From the NCBI GenBank assembly GCA_015680685.1, contig MNCI01021461.1, forward strand, positions 598,784 through 660,783: DNA of 62,000 nt. Direction: 5' to 3'. Position numbers and translations under genes: made by a program. Numbering within the stretch: the first letter of the stretch is position 1; every line of letters begins with the position of its first letter. Source of the stretch: Gnetum montanum. Its lineage: Eukaryota; Streptophyta; Gnetopsida; Gnetales; Gnetaceae. Below, in pieces: positions 48,241-60,176 of the stretch. The notes beneath the pieces are model-generated. The model had not been told where the DNA came from. It searched no databases and saw only the letters and a list, made by a program, of their open reading frames with translations.

Positions 48241-49560
48241 TATTGCAACAATCATTGCAGAGACCCTTCTACCCAACGCTGCAAGCTACATCACTAAATT
48301 CATAGTGGATGATCCTAGTACATTGGTAGAGGATGATTAGCATGATGGTTCATTCACACTAGGGACATGCTAGTTATCCTAGTTTTGGATCATGCCCAAA
48401 TTCATTTAGTACAATGTAAACAATACATTGATGATAGGTCACTGGGTCCATAGTTTGTTCTAGAATCCTCCTAGCACTTTCTATCAACTACAAGCATAAG
48501 TTATATTTCAAGTTTTTATTTTGTTTGTTGTTTTCAGTAGAATATTTGCTTTTAATAATTTTTTACATTTATACGTTGCAAGTATAGAGTGCATGATGGA
48601 GGATTGATCAAAAGCGATCATGTCTTACCTTTGGCACACACAGCACTAAAGGTTTTTACACAAGGCCCAACTATAAGATGTGTGGTGTTGGAATAGCTAA
48701 AGGATGACTTTAGTAGATATATATCATGCTACTCTTAGGATTGCCGTGAGTGCTTGGCCACTGGCACCACTCATGCTTGGTGGTGTCTTCCAAACTTGGG
48801 CATATATTTACTAGTGGTCTCCAGGACCCCTATGTTGCCTAAACCAAGTAAGCAAAATTAAAAATTATTAATTTTAGTTTTTGTTTATGTAATATCAATG
48901 TTTTCTGGTTGTGTTATTTTTTGGTTAGTTAGGCCTTAATTGTTTAATTGGTTTTAATAGTATGGTTATAAATTTAGTTTTAATTTATCATGTTTATTAT
49001 TTCTTGGTTTTGTATGATGCACTCATGCCAAAGCTAATGTGCTATTCATGTTGTATTGTAGATCCTAGGTCAAAGTCTACTATGGCTGTGACCACCTCAA
49101 GACATGTAGAGGAGATGCTTATCCTCAAGTGGGGTGAAGTAGACTCAACATAGGAGTGGTTAGCAACTAAGGCACCTAGGAAGATCTAGGGGAGGATAGT
49201 CAGTGTAGGTTTGCTTGATCTATTTATGCTTCCTAGTCCATCAATGCTTGTTATAGATATGGTAAATGTAATTGATTCCTTTGACAAAGGAGTTAAGAAA
49301 TTTATCTCTTATGTCCACGATGTGCCTATCACCTTGGCCATTAATGAATCCACCTTTAGCAATCTCTTTAGCATACCTTGTGATGGCCTCAAGGTTGCCA
49401 CAAGAGTAGGGAAAGAGGTGGGCCATAGAGAGGATGTTGAAGAATGGCTTAACTCTTCTCATGGTAGTGGTGGGTTGCCTTTAGACTAGTGCAAGATTAT
49501 AGAGATCAATGAGATGTATCCTCTATTTAGTTTTAGAGCATTTTCCACATTGTTGTTGTA
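48240..49560 (+). pseudogene. Unidentified ORF remnant, plus strand
   Basis: Weak coding signs begin at DIATIIAETLLPNAASYITK near 48240 and become better at 49060-49560: SRHVEEMLILKWGEVDS, then LLDLFMLPSPSMLVIDMVN, YVHDVPITLAINESTFSN and LFSIPCDGLKVATR, broken by a few TAG codons. The V.G/DVPIT(x)n F..LF.IP..GL pattern recalls the N-terminal domain of plant transposon-associated proteins, but I do not recognise the family. It ends near 49560, just before the second Tat-like copy. Confidence 0.4.
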
Positions 49561-49578
49561 GTAACTAAAAATATCAAT

Positions 49579-51841
49579 TGCTAGAGAAACTGAGAATTCT
49601 AGGAAAATAGCTTTAACCTTGGATCCCAAGGGCCTCTTAAAAATGGAATTCAAGGTACCCTAGATGGCATGGCAGATCACCTAGGAACTTACAATATGCA
49701 AAATAGGGTAACAAAAATGCAAATGCAAAATGCAGATCTAAATGTAAATTGTGCAAAATTAAAGTTGATGAAATGAAACTTGTACATAAATGGAATTGTA
49801 AACATTATTTCAAAAAAATAATAAAGGAGTTATAGGAACTATGTGCAAGATGGTCTGTTGCAGAAAGGAGGGTTCACTTGCATAGTGGTTTAGGGTCCAT
49901 TAAAGCTGCTATGATCAACTCCACAATTCAGAGGTTTATCCAATCCTAATGCTTTCAAAGCTTTGCTACTACCACACCATATCTACTACATTGTTGATGC
50001 AAGGGTCATGAGAGGTATGAGGGACTTGGATTACTAGAGTGAGAAATGTTGGAAACTGTGGTTCCTAGGAGCTTAGTGTGGACACCAAAGCTCATAGATC
50101 TCAAGGAGGGATAATAGGCTATGAGGGTTCCATGCTGAGGGGTTTGGGAAGCTGCGTGTAATAAAAATTGCAATAGCTCTCAAATGAAAAATTCTCAAAG
50201 TATGCAAAAATGCCAAAAGGATGGAACTTGGGTTTTATAATGTCTTGATCATCAATTTGGTTGTAGATTGGTTGCAAATCGATTGCAGATTCTAATAAAT
50301 TTCTATTTGTGCAAGTGTGGTGGGTATCCAAATCTTGGGAGTTACTATGTATAGTAAGTGTCATGCCACCATGGCCATCAAAGCCATTCCATTTACTAAA
50401 AATTAGTAATGGAGGTACAATACCCACATTGGGGGGATGACATCCATATTGGGGAAATGTCCTACATGTTGGGGGGATGGCCTCCACACTCAGGGGATGG
50501 AATTCATGCTGTGAAAATGGTCTTCATGCTAGAGCATAGTTACTGTCTTATCCCCCAACATTGGAGGTAGGTGTGTTATACCTTTTGGTAGGTAAGTTAT
50601 ACTTGCCAATGTGTATCTCTAGTGTGGAAAATGTTATAACCCCCATAAAACCCATCAAAATGCCAATTTTGGCATTCCAAAAGGTATTTTAAACCCCCTA
50701 AGCCCAAATATAGGTATTATATGATTTTTTTCACTTAGGGATGAGGCTTTGACACTTATGAGGCATTTTAGCTCCAAAAGTATAAATTACATGAGATTGC
50801 ACCTTATGGATTGCAATCTTCACATTTACAATGAAGTTTAGCCTTAGGTTACATGGGATGGGGTTAGAAAGATTACAACATGCAATTTTGGTGGTTTTTC
50901 ATTGGCCAGGCACTGACAAAGAACAAAAAACACCACTATAGCTTCACCACTAATGTTCCCTCTCCACACTTGATTCAATCATGTCGAACCATGTCAAAGA
51001 GTGCTTGTGATGATAGGACAAGGCTATAATGAGATGATGGTAGTGTGGTCTTAGGAAAATGATCATGAGGGCTAACAATGCATTCCATAGTTGACATCAT
51101 GGCTATGGCATTGACATGTGCGTTAGTTAGTGATTTTGGCACTTTAGGTTTTGAAGTGTTACTCGTAGATGTATTTGAGAAACCATCACTTTGCTCCAAG
51201 GTTTCTTTGACCATTAGGCTTATCCCTTTGCATGTTTGGAGCTAGAGGTGCATTTGTTTTCTTTGGCCATCAAGCTTGTTGGTAGTTTGCTCTCTCATTT
51301 TTTTGTGAAGTGAAACATTCATTAGGTTTCTTTGTCAAAGTTGATTCTGACATGGTTTTCCCACTAGATTATGTGTGTTACTTCCAATAGAATTAATGGC
51401 TTTTCCATTGAATGAGGTGTGTTACACTCAATGGTCTTAATGGTTTTTCCATTGAATGAGATGTGTTATGCTCAATGCACTTGATGATGAAGCATGATAA
51501 AAGGATTTCATAAGGATGCATGAATGCACTGGATAGGTTAACATTGCTATTTAGGATAAGGAAGCCTATAATAAGGCTATGGGGTTGGGTTCAAGGGTAT
51601 AGTATTGAGAATGAAATAAGAACTCTTGGCATAGCAAGACAAACTCACTGAATCTTGTGCTTCAAGGTTACATAGTGTCTTGTTGCCATGATGAATTGCA
51701 CCTTCACAATGACTTTGGGATTCATTTTGAAAGCACAACTCTAAGATGATAAGAAAAACCAAGTAAAGAAGACATGTTGTCACATTACAATGCACATGAC
51801 CACATGGAATGATAGATAAAACCAAGCTACCTAGGCCACCA
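49579..51841 (-). repeat. LTR-like region, Tat-like copy 2
   Basis: Homologous to 38143-40241, with the same end signatures (TGCTAGA on the left, GGCCACCA on the right). The left flank TCAAT differs from the TTTAG flanking copy 1, so the two are separate insertions or separate fragments. The right edge is approximate. Confidence 0.55.
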
Positions 51842-51851
51842 ATGTTGCTAG

Positions 51852-52000
51852 TTTAAGGGCTTGGTAGGTTGTGGTGCCATTTTAAGGTCTTAACAGATCA
51901 TGGTGTCAGTTTAAGATCTTAGTGAACTATGGTTTCATTAGTTTTAGGCCCTGGTAGGCCATATCATTGGTTTAAGATCTTAGTAGGTCATTGATGTTGG
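51852..52000. repeat. ~30-bp tandem repeat in Tat 3' UTR
   Basis: TTTAAG(G/A)(G/T)CTT-type anchors at 51852, 51881, 51910, 51942 and 51971 give five units of 29-32 bases. Each carries TTAGTAGG/TGGTAGG-like sequence. The array lies exactly between the pol stop and the LTR-like region and is absent from copy 1. Confidence 0.8.
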
Positions 52001-52018
52001 TCATTGGCTATTAGTAGG

Positions 52019-54842
52019 CTACATGTAGTAAGGCTTTCGATAGGAATGATTGATCAGATTGGCCAACTCATTCTCATTGATGTCCACGATCTTGAATGCT
52101 TCCTTGCTGTAGGCTTTAGTGACCAGGAAGGGCCCTTCCTAGTTGGCTAAGAATTTGTCTACATGCTCGTGAATGTCTTTGAGGGCTAAGTTAACTTCCT
52201 TGATCTTATGCTTGGTTAAGTTATGATGGTGGTGTTGTTTCTACCTCTCATGATATTGCTTGATGTGAGCAAGTGTTCGCACTTGCTACTCCTTCACCGA
52301 TTCTATTTCCATGGTTTACAACTCTTTGCATTATTCATTATTAATGAAGTTAGATAAGGCTACTTGGAGCAATGACACCTACCATTCAAGAGGTAAAATA
52401 GCTTTAGAACTATAAACCAGGCTATAAGGGGTTACACTAGTTGTTGTACAATAAATCATTCTATAGGCCCAAAGTGCATGAACAAGTCACTCATGCCACT
52501 TATGGTTATTGTTATTGAGCATATTCTTGAGCAAGTTGATGATGCCATTATTTTTTGCTTTTTCTTGTTCATTGGCTTGAGGGTAATAAGGTGACAAGAG
52601 AGAATTCTTAATGCTTAGGTCATGATAGAAATCCCTCATTTCTTAGCTACTAAACTACAGTCCATTCTCTATGATTATGGTTATGGGTATGCTGAAATGA
52701 GCTACAATGTTGTCAAGTATAAATCTATAGACTTGTTTAGATGTTGTCCTTCTTAGGGGAATAGCTTCAACTCACTTTGTAAAATATCCGATTGTAGTGA
52801 TGATGAAACTATGCCCTATGGAAGACTTAGGCGTTATGGATCCAATGATATGTAATCCCCATTGTTGAAATGACCAAGTTATCTAAGTAATGTGTAATTT
52901 TATTGGTGGCATGTGTATAATATTAGTATGTTATTGGCACATGTCACAAGTGTTAAATTTCTACAGGTAATCACTTTCCATATAGGGCCAATAATAACCT
53001 AATCATCTAATTTTAGTGACCATGGCTCTAGGTCCTATATGTCGCTTATACATGTCCTTGTGAACTTGCTCCAGGACCATTCTAGCTTTAGTTTTTTTAA
53101 GCATAGCAACAATACATCATCATAGGACCATTGACATAATGCATTATCACCTACTATGACATACTATTTTGATCATTTATGTAAAATGTCCTCATGAGTA
53201 GTTGTCATTCCTTGTGAAGGTTCACCATGCATAAGGTAAAACTTGATGTCATCATACCACTCCCTCATAGGAGTAGTATGCACTATGACCACAAAGGTAT
53301 CCTTAGTGCTTTGCGTGATGGGAATAACATAGTCCATAGTTAATTTGGACAACTTGCTAAACACATTTGGTGTCACACTAAGGGCTAATGTTGTAATTGC
53401 ATCAACTATAGTGTTTTTGTTTTGGGATATATGTTGGATGTCAACTTTTATAAATTATCATAGCAGTTGCTTATCTAGGTTATAGTAAGGTTGTAAATGT
53501 TTGGCTTTATGGGCATAAACATCTATTACCTAGTTGATCACAAGTTGTGAATCACCTTTGATCATTAAGCACTTGATTCCTAGGTCAAGAGTTGTCATCA
53601 TATCCTTGATCAAACCCTCATACTCTACCATGTTGTTGGTACATGGAAACTTAAATTGGTAGGTGAAGGATTGGATTTCACTAGACAAGAAGGTTATAAT
53701 GGTAGTGGCACTAGCCCCATGGGTAGTTGAAGCTTTGTCAAAGTACATGATATTCTCATAGTCCTTGGGAACTTGGCTAACGATGTTGACATGTTCATCA
53801 AGAAACTCAAGATCTGTGGCTGCTTGGTCATCAACAGGCAAAGCAGCAAGTTGTATGACTATGACTTGACCTTTCCTTGAGGATTGAGAGATGTAATTGA
53901 GGTCAAAATCCACTATTATGACTTTCTATCAGGCTATTGGGCTACTTTCATAGATGTTGGAAGTTATGGTTGTAAGAATGTTGTCTTTACAAATGATGTT
54001 AACCTAGTTTCTAAAGAGGTAGTGTCTTCACTTCTTTAATGAGAAGATTAGTGCTAAATCATACTTCTCCACTTCAGTATATTGTGTCTCATGGGATACT
54101 AATCCATGGCTAAGGTAGTATACTGACATCTCTACTCCATCATACCATTTTTGATAGAGTAAAGAGGTGATAGATGTGTTAGAGATAGTAAGGTAGATGT
54201 AAAATAGTTTACCCTCTTATGGAGGATAGATTGTTAGTAGTTGTGCCAACTCTTGCTTAAGGTTTTCAAAGGCTTCTTGGCATTGAGCCATCCACTTGTA
54301 GTGAACTCCTTTCTTAAGCAAGTGTTGCATGGATTGTAGCTTATCGATAAGTCTAGTAATAAACCTACGAATAAATTGTAATCTACATTGCAATTCTTGA
54401 AGCTCCTTAAGGTTAGTAGGTGCTGCCAAGTTGGATATGGCCTTAACCTTATTAGGATGAACACGTATTCCCACTTTAGATACTACAAATCCAAGAATCT
54501 TACTAGTCTTGACATTGAAAACACAGTTCTTGGGATTGAGCCTAAGTTCATATTTGAGGCATTGTTTAAGCACAAGGTCAAGGTCATGCACATGGTTATT
54601 AGCCATCTTGGAAGTAATAGTGATATTTTCTACATAATCATTGAGCAAACCTAGCATGTAATCACTAAAGATATATGTCATGATCCTCTAGTAGGTTGCT
54701 CCTACATTCTTTAAGCCAAAGGGCATCATGGTATAGCAAAAGATACCCTTAGGAGTTATGAAAGCTGTACTGAGTTGGTGCTTTGGGTTGATCATAATTT
54801 TGTAGTATCTTGAGAACCCATCTATGAAGGACAATAAGGCAT
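52019..54842 (-). pseudogene. Tat-like pol remnant, copy 2, truncated
   Basis: From high to low: RT from FSRYYKIMINPKHQLSTAFI and MMPFGLKNVGATY (~54720), the catalytic box changed from YVDD to YVEN at 54625-54636, ILGFVVSKVGIRVHP and LKELQELQCRLQFIRRFI (~54400); an RNase H-like domain with MYFDKASTTHGAS, CTNNMVEYEGLI and IKGDSQLVIN (~53780-53530, all three acidic residues kept); integrase with the first DDE residue changed (IIENGL); C-terminus ELANLINHSYRKPYYM, stop at 52019. It is cut within RT at 54842, where it stops aligning with copy 1 and plus-strand element sequence starts. About 80% identical to copy 1 in a sampled stretch. Confidence 0.82.
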
Positions 54843-55004
54843 GCTTGAAACACCACAAAATTTCAGGTCTCGACATCATGACTACAAATATGGCTAAGTG
54901 TCAAAACAATGGCACTTTGCCCATTTTTTCCAAGTGTTGAGTGTAGTCAGGTCTAACTACTAGATTTGCAAAATTTTTCTAAGTGTCAGAACGATGGCAC
55001 TTTC

Positions 55005-55450
55005 TACACAGATGTTATGCTATGTAGCATAGCGTAGTGTAGCAATGTATTACACTGCGTAGCATAACGCAGCGTAGCACCCTATAAATTGCGTAGTGTA
55101 GCATAGCATAGCGCACTTGTTATGATACATAGTGTAGCACCTTGTCATGCTCTGTAGCGTAGCATAGCGTAGCACACCTGTTATGTTACGTAGCGTAGCA
55201 CCTTATTATGCTGCGTAGCGTATAACCATGTCTACTATAACATAGGACCCTATTATATTGTGTAGCATAGCACCATGTCTATTGTAGCGTAGCACCCTAT
55301 TACACTATGTAGTGTAGCACCATGTCTACTGCAATGTAGCACCCTGTCACACTGGGTAGCATAGCATCCTATTACGTTGTGTAGCGTAGCACAGTGTAGC
55401 ACCCTATCAAGTTGTGTAGTGTAGCATAGTGTAACACACTTGTCTAGTGT
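55005..55450. repeat. GTAGC-type degenerate repeat block
   Basis: GTAGC, GTAGCATA and GTAGCGTAGCACC phrases recur dozens of times, partly in a longer 40-50-base pattern with ACCATGTCTACT and CACCCTATTA. A second block of the same motif lies downstream at 56265-56450. Confidence 0.8.
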
Positions 55451-55451
55451 A

Positions 55452-55541
55452 GTAGATAGTGGATAGGCATAGTAGATAGTGGACAGGTGTACTAGACAGT
55501 GGATGGGCATAGTAGATAATGGATGGGCATAGTAGATAGTG
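55452..55541. repeat. 20-bp tandem repeat
   Basis: Four consecutive units of GTAGATAGTGGATAGGCATA type start at 55452, 55472, 55492 and 55512, with a partial fifth at 55532. Confidence 0.85.
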
Positions 55542-56239
55542 TCATGTGTCCTGCTTGTAACACGGGACAAGCGCAATATACAGTAGTAACTAGTGTCTTG
55601 TCCCATGCGTAACATGGGAGAAGCATAGTAGATAGCATGGTCCCACCCACCACACTACCACATGGCACCTGATCCACATTTTGAGCTAACCCTAGCCCTA
55701 TAAGTACCCTTACATCCTAGTGTTTTAGAGGAGGTAGAGAGGAGAAGAAGGGAGGCTTCCATTTTGTTTAACCAGTAAGGTAGTTGGCACTTCCATTTGG
55801 CATTTGACACTTTGGCATCCTGGCACTTAGCTTTGTGGGCGAATGAGACCCAAAGCACACCACACNTACGCTCCCTCTTTTGGGACGACTCATTATTGTT
55901 CTCAAATTTTGTTCCATTTCTCTTTGGCATTTAGCATAACACTTGTATTTTTCTTAATTTTTCATACATATTTGCACATTCATGTCATAGTTCTTAGGTT
56001 GGGGCACCCTGCTACGCTTTAGCTTTCCTAGACCTGATGCCCGCACATAACGTAGTATAAACCCTTTTTGCACATACTTATTTTAACACCACATAAGTCA
56101 CTGTCTTCTTGACAAGACTGTTTAGGGCATCCCATTTCTATTTTCTCCAACATGTCCCTCGCATGGATTTGGGGTTAGGCTATACGCCCTATAACCTCTC
56201 GGTGTTCTAACCACTGACGTTTTCAAACGTCACAATTTT

Positions 56240-56257
56240 TGGTGCTAGAAGGAGGGC
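56240..56257 (+). promoter_or_regulatory. Primer-site-like sequence, Tat-like element
   Basis: TGGTGCTAGAAGGAGGGC sits where a primer binding site is expected, between the LTR end and gag. It looks like a CpG-decayed TGGCGCTAGAAGGAGGG. I do not assign a tRNA. Confidence 0.5.
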
Positions 56258-56264
56258 CTGAACG

Positions 56265-56450
56265 ACATCTCACATAGCATAGTAGCTGCATCATGTGTAG
56301 TGTAGCAGCGTAGCAGGTACACTCTATGTAGCATAGTGATTACATCATGCGTAGCATAGTAGTGTAACAAGTACATCTTGTGTAGCATAGTGGCTGCATC
56401 ACGTGTAGCGTAGTGAGCGTGACATGCTCCAGCGTAGTGAGTGCAACACC
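56265..56450. repeat. GTAGC-type repeat block, leader
   Basis: TGTAGCATAGTGGCTGCATCA-like units of about 55-58 bases recur about three times, with the same GTAGC core as in the LTR. Confidence 0.75.
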
Positions 56451-56638
56451 AAAGTTGACCATTTTTAGCAGTCTTCATACTTAGCATTTTTTTCTGCGTT
56501 GTTACACTTAGCCATTTTTTTTCTATATTTTTTTATACTTAGCCATTTTCTTGCTACTGACAGACTTAGTCATTTTTCTACTACTTTTAGAGTCAGCCAT
56601 TTTTTGCAAATAGCAACTCTCATAACCAATATGTGAAT

Positions 56639-59600
56639 ATGAATCTAGATCAACCTTCCATGTTGATGTCAAACACATTTGACACTACAATCCAGCCAAA
56701 GCATGCTGCACTAAGTCATGAACAATATAATTTTGTTTGTGCCAAAATCCAAGTAGGATTGTCAATAGATTACCTTGATTTGGAGGAAAAATAGGACTAC
56801 GAATGAGTCCACTAGAACAGATAGGAGTACAACCCCTTGTTTGACATAATCCCACTCACGGAGTCCTACCACCAGTTGTTGTTCCTACTCATCCATGTAA
56901 ACAAGCATGATGCAAGGACAACCTATGAGAAAATCTCACAGAAAGAGGAAGATGATTTTGAGGCCCACTCTAAGCATGAGAACCCTCTCCACACTGTCTT
57001 CCAATGATCACTCCCTAATACAGCCCCTCCTAGGTTTGGTCCACCCATCCTCTCCAAGATGGTGATCATGCCAATTTAGCCTTCCTCGCAAGAAACTAAT
57101 GCATTTGCCCAAAACTATGCTCATGTAGGGGCCACCTCCTAGCCCCAAACAACTTAGGCATCCTATGTCTCACTTGTCTCATTGGCGTCTACAGTGTCGG
57201 TCCAACTTGCTCATGTGTGGCCTACTTTGATCACCATACCCATTCCTCAACCAACACATGAACAATCATCTACTATGATGTTAAACTGGCAACAATCATT
57301 TTCCATGACTTTAAACTGGCAACAATCATTTGCTACGATGTTAAACTAGCAACGATCATCTGCTATGATGTTAAACTGGCAACTCTTGTCTGCTATGAAA
57401 TTAAACTAGCAATAATCATTTGCTACGATGTTAAACTGGCAAAATCCACAATCAAATTTTTTTTCCTATGCTATGCAACCAACCCAAGACTAGCCAATGC
57501 AACTAGCTGGCACATCCCCAAGCTTGGATCAGGCATTCTAGCTAATCCACAGCTTGACAGAGGAGATTAACGGACTCAAGGATACCTCCTCTGACACTGT
57601 CAAGGTGATGGACTTCTACAAAGATGATTCCATAAGTCCTACAATACCACCTCTAACTCTCCCAATTGGGGTCTAGCTGCCATAATTCACCAAGTACAAT
57701 GGTGAAGGTGATCCCAATGCACACTTGGTCATATTTTGATATGAGTGCCTATTCCTTCAAGCTTGGCCATAGGCCATCATGCATGTGTTTCCCATGTTAG
57801 CCACTAGCAAGGCCTTAGATTGGTATTGCATGCTACCCAAGGCCTCAATCTCCTCTTTGGAGGATCTCATAAGATAGTTTGTGACATGCTTAAGGTACAA
57901 CCTAAAGCCTGAAGCAACCCTCGACCAACTCATGTAGGTTAAGCAGGGGCCTCTAGAACCTATGCCACAATTCCTCCAATGTTGGAATGCTACATTGAGT
58001 GAAATCCATGAACCCCTAGTAGATACACATCTACTAGCCATCTTCAAAGGTGTAGTGAATGACTTCATCAAGTCTAAACTATATTATCTAGCCCTAAAGT
58101 CTCTTAGCCAAGCCTTTTCCCAAACAAAAGGCATAGAGAAAGCAGTGCAAGCTAGTAATGATCCAACCTACATGGCCTACAGAAACCAACATGCTCGGAA
58201 GAAAAACACAATAATGGTAAGAATGGCTGCAAGCACAAAAGTAACCAACTAGGGCCTACTAGCTAAGCAACCCAACATCCTAGGTGAGAAAAATGTTAGC
58301 TCTAGTGCTAACTCTCCTACATTGGCAAGGGCCACCCAAAGGCCCAACTTTCAATGTAAGGACTACTCAAAGTATACACCACTACCAACGGAACCCTCTA
58401 AACTACTGGAGAAACTCTTGAAAGTTGGGAAAATCCAACAAAAATACATATTGGTGATTACTCGTCAAAAACATGATAGGTACTATGAACTACTAAGGAA
58501 CCCCACATTAGCAGTACCAAACGAGCCCTTGGTCCCACAACATTTTAAATTGGACCAATATTGCCTTTACTACCAATTGGCTAGTCATAGTATAGATAAC
58601 TATTGTGCTTTGCAAGATGATCTGCAAAGAATGATAGAATAGGATGAATTGGTGCTAGACACAGTGAGCCAATCCAATGTAGATGATTCTTTCTATGTTA
58701 TAAACTCCATTAGCATAGGTGGCAAGCCCAAACCTATGCAACAACCTTTTGTGATCCATGTGCCTCCTAACAAGGCAAGGGTCCCCTCAGCCTCCACAAG
58801 CAAGAGGCCTTCCTTTGTTATCAAAGTGCCACCTCGAGCACCTAAAACACCCTTTGTGGTCAAGGTTCCAAACCAATTATCTGCAAAGACGTTAAACTGG
58901 AATGACGCAGCAAGAACAACTACTAAGCAACCTTTCATCATCAAGGTTCCACAATGAGTTAGTCACACAACAACCCCTACAACAACTCCTAAACTACCCT
59001 TTCTCATAAGGGTCCCACAATGTGATGGCCCCTCGCCTACTTGATGTCCAATAGTGGGAAATTTCTCAATCTCTCCTCCCTCGAGGGTCAACCCCACTAG
59101 CAACCTAGATAGGCCCACCAAATGGCAATGTAAGAGGAAAAATGAGCACCTTGCAACCCCCATGCTTGAAGCAAAGGCCACAACTAGCACGTAACAACCA
59201 AACATTGGGGCCCCTACCCCCAAGAAGGCCAAGCAAACCAAGCCCATGTCCCCTATGCAAGAGATCTGTCTCTCAAGCCACATGGAGGAAGTCAAGGCCA
59301 ACACAACGGCTAATGGAAAGGACTTCATAGCTGCACTAACCTAGGTGAAACAAACGCTCAAGAAAAAGAATACAATGTTGAGCTTGTATGACTTGGTCAT
59401 GGCCTCATCTACTCATCACCAAGCCTTGGCATGAATCTTGGCATCCATTCTTGTTACGGAAGACATCCCTATAGATGAGGCATTCATCCGTGTAACAATG
59501 TTTCCCCTTACACCATAAGAGTAAGGTTCAACATCCCTAGTATTTTGCAATGATGTAGTCAAGGTTAACACCGAATGAGGGGAGGTCACTACAACTCCAT

Positions 59601-60176
59601 TATCAATTAGCATACATGTTGGGCAGTGTACCATTCGCAGAGTGCATGTCGATGATGGTGTTGTAACAAACATAGTCCTATACTCCATCATCAATAAACT
59701 AGGCTTGGTGGATAAAATCAGGCCAACCAAAATCACATGTCTAAAATCCTTCAATGGATCATGTGTCACAATCAAGGGTACAATCAACTTAGCCTTCATG
59801 GTAGGAGAGTAATTCCCCACTAGTGCAGATTTCACTTTTATAGAGGAGATGCTAGGTTTCAACATGATTCTAGGTAGGCCTTGGCTAGCCCAAATAAGGG
59901 CCATGTCCTCTCCCATCCACCAAGAAATACACCTTCCATATGAAGGTGGTCAAGTTATCATCCATGGTGATAACAATCCCTCTTTGACTATCCATGACAT
60001 AGACATGGCACAAGTTTCAGAAGAAGAGTTATTTGGTAGTGCACCTACGGCAACCAACGCAGCACCTAAGGCTAACACACCCGAACAAGTGGTTGAAGCC
60101 AATAGCCTCCTAGAGGATCCTAAGCCTTGCACACCCCCAAATCCACACCTAATTAGGAAGCAACTATGTGATTAGG
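56639..60176 (+). pseudogene. Tat-like gag-protease, one frame, ~30 stops
   Basis: The frame starts at MNLDQPSMLMSNTFD (56639) and stays in one register to TAG 60174, about 1,180 codons, with roughly 17 TAG, 6 TAA and 7 TGA stops inside. Order: N-terminal region; six 10-residue LNWQ repeats (57261-57440); gag core with FTKYNGEGDPNAHLV (~57690), SSLEDLIRXFV and LKSLSQAFSQ (~58100); zinc-knuckle-like YCLYYQLASHSIDNYCAL (~58560), in which one His is replaced; five PF(V/I)(I/V)KVP motifs (58745-59017); protease-like VHVDDGVVTNIVLYSIINKL (~59645) and GFNMILGRPWLAQIRA (~59855). Gag would form particles; protease would process it. RT does not follow within the window. Confidence 0.82.
57261..57440 (+). 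repeat. 30-bp coding minisatellite in gag
   Basis: Six units of exactly 30 bases keep the reading frame, each coding a ten-residue (x)MLNWQ(Q)S(F/S)(A/S) repeat. In units 3 and 5 the Trp codon TGG has become TAG (57347-57349 and 57407-57409). Confidence 0.93.

Larger units (their letters stand above)
54843..56234 (+). repeat. 5' LTR-like region of plus-strand Tat-like element
   Basis: It starts where the minus-strand RT is interrupted and ends about CACA at 56234, before a primer-site-like sequence. It contains GTAGC-type repeats (55005-55450), four 20-base units (55452-55531), a TATA-like CCTATAAGTACCC near 55697 and one unknown base (55866). The exact left edge was not resolved and no second LTR is in the window. 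Confidence 0.55.

Noticed and set aside
55005-55450. CRISPR-like array
   Set aside because: The repeats are degenerate, short and without unique spacers of constant length, and the context is a plant retrotransposon.
58963-59328. 121-codon minus-strand open frame, and the 166-codon one at 59416-59916
   Set aside because: Both mirror the plus-strand Tat-like gag-protease frame, which has recognised motifs; they are antisense shadows.
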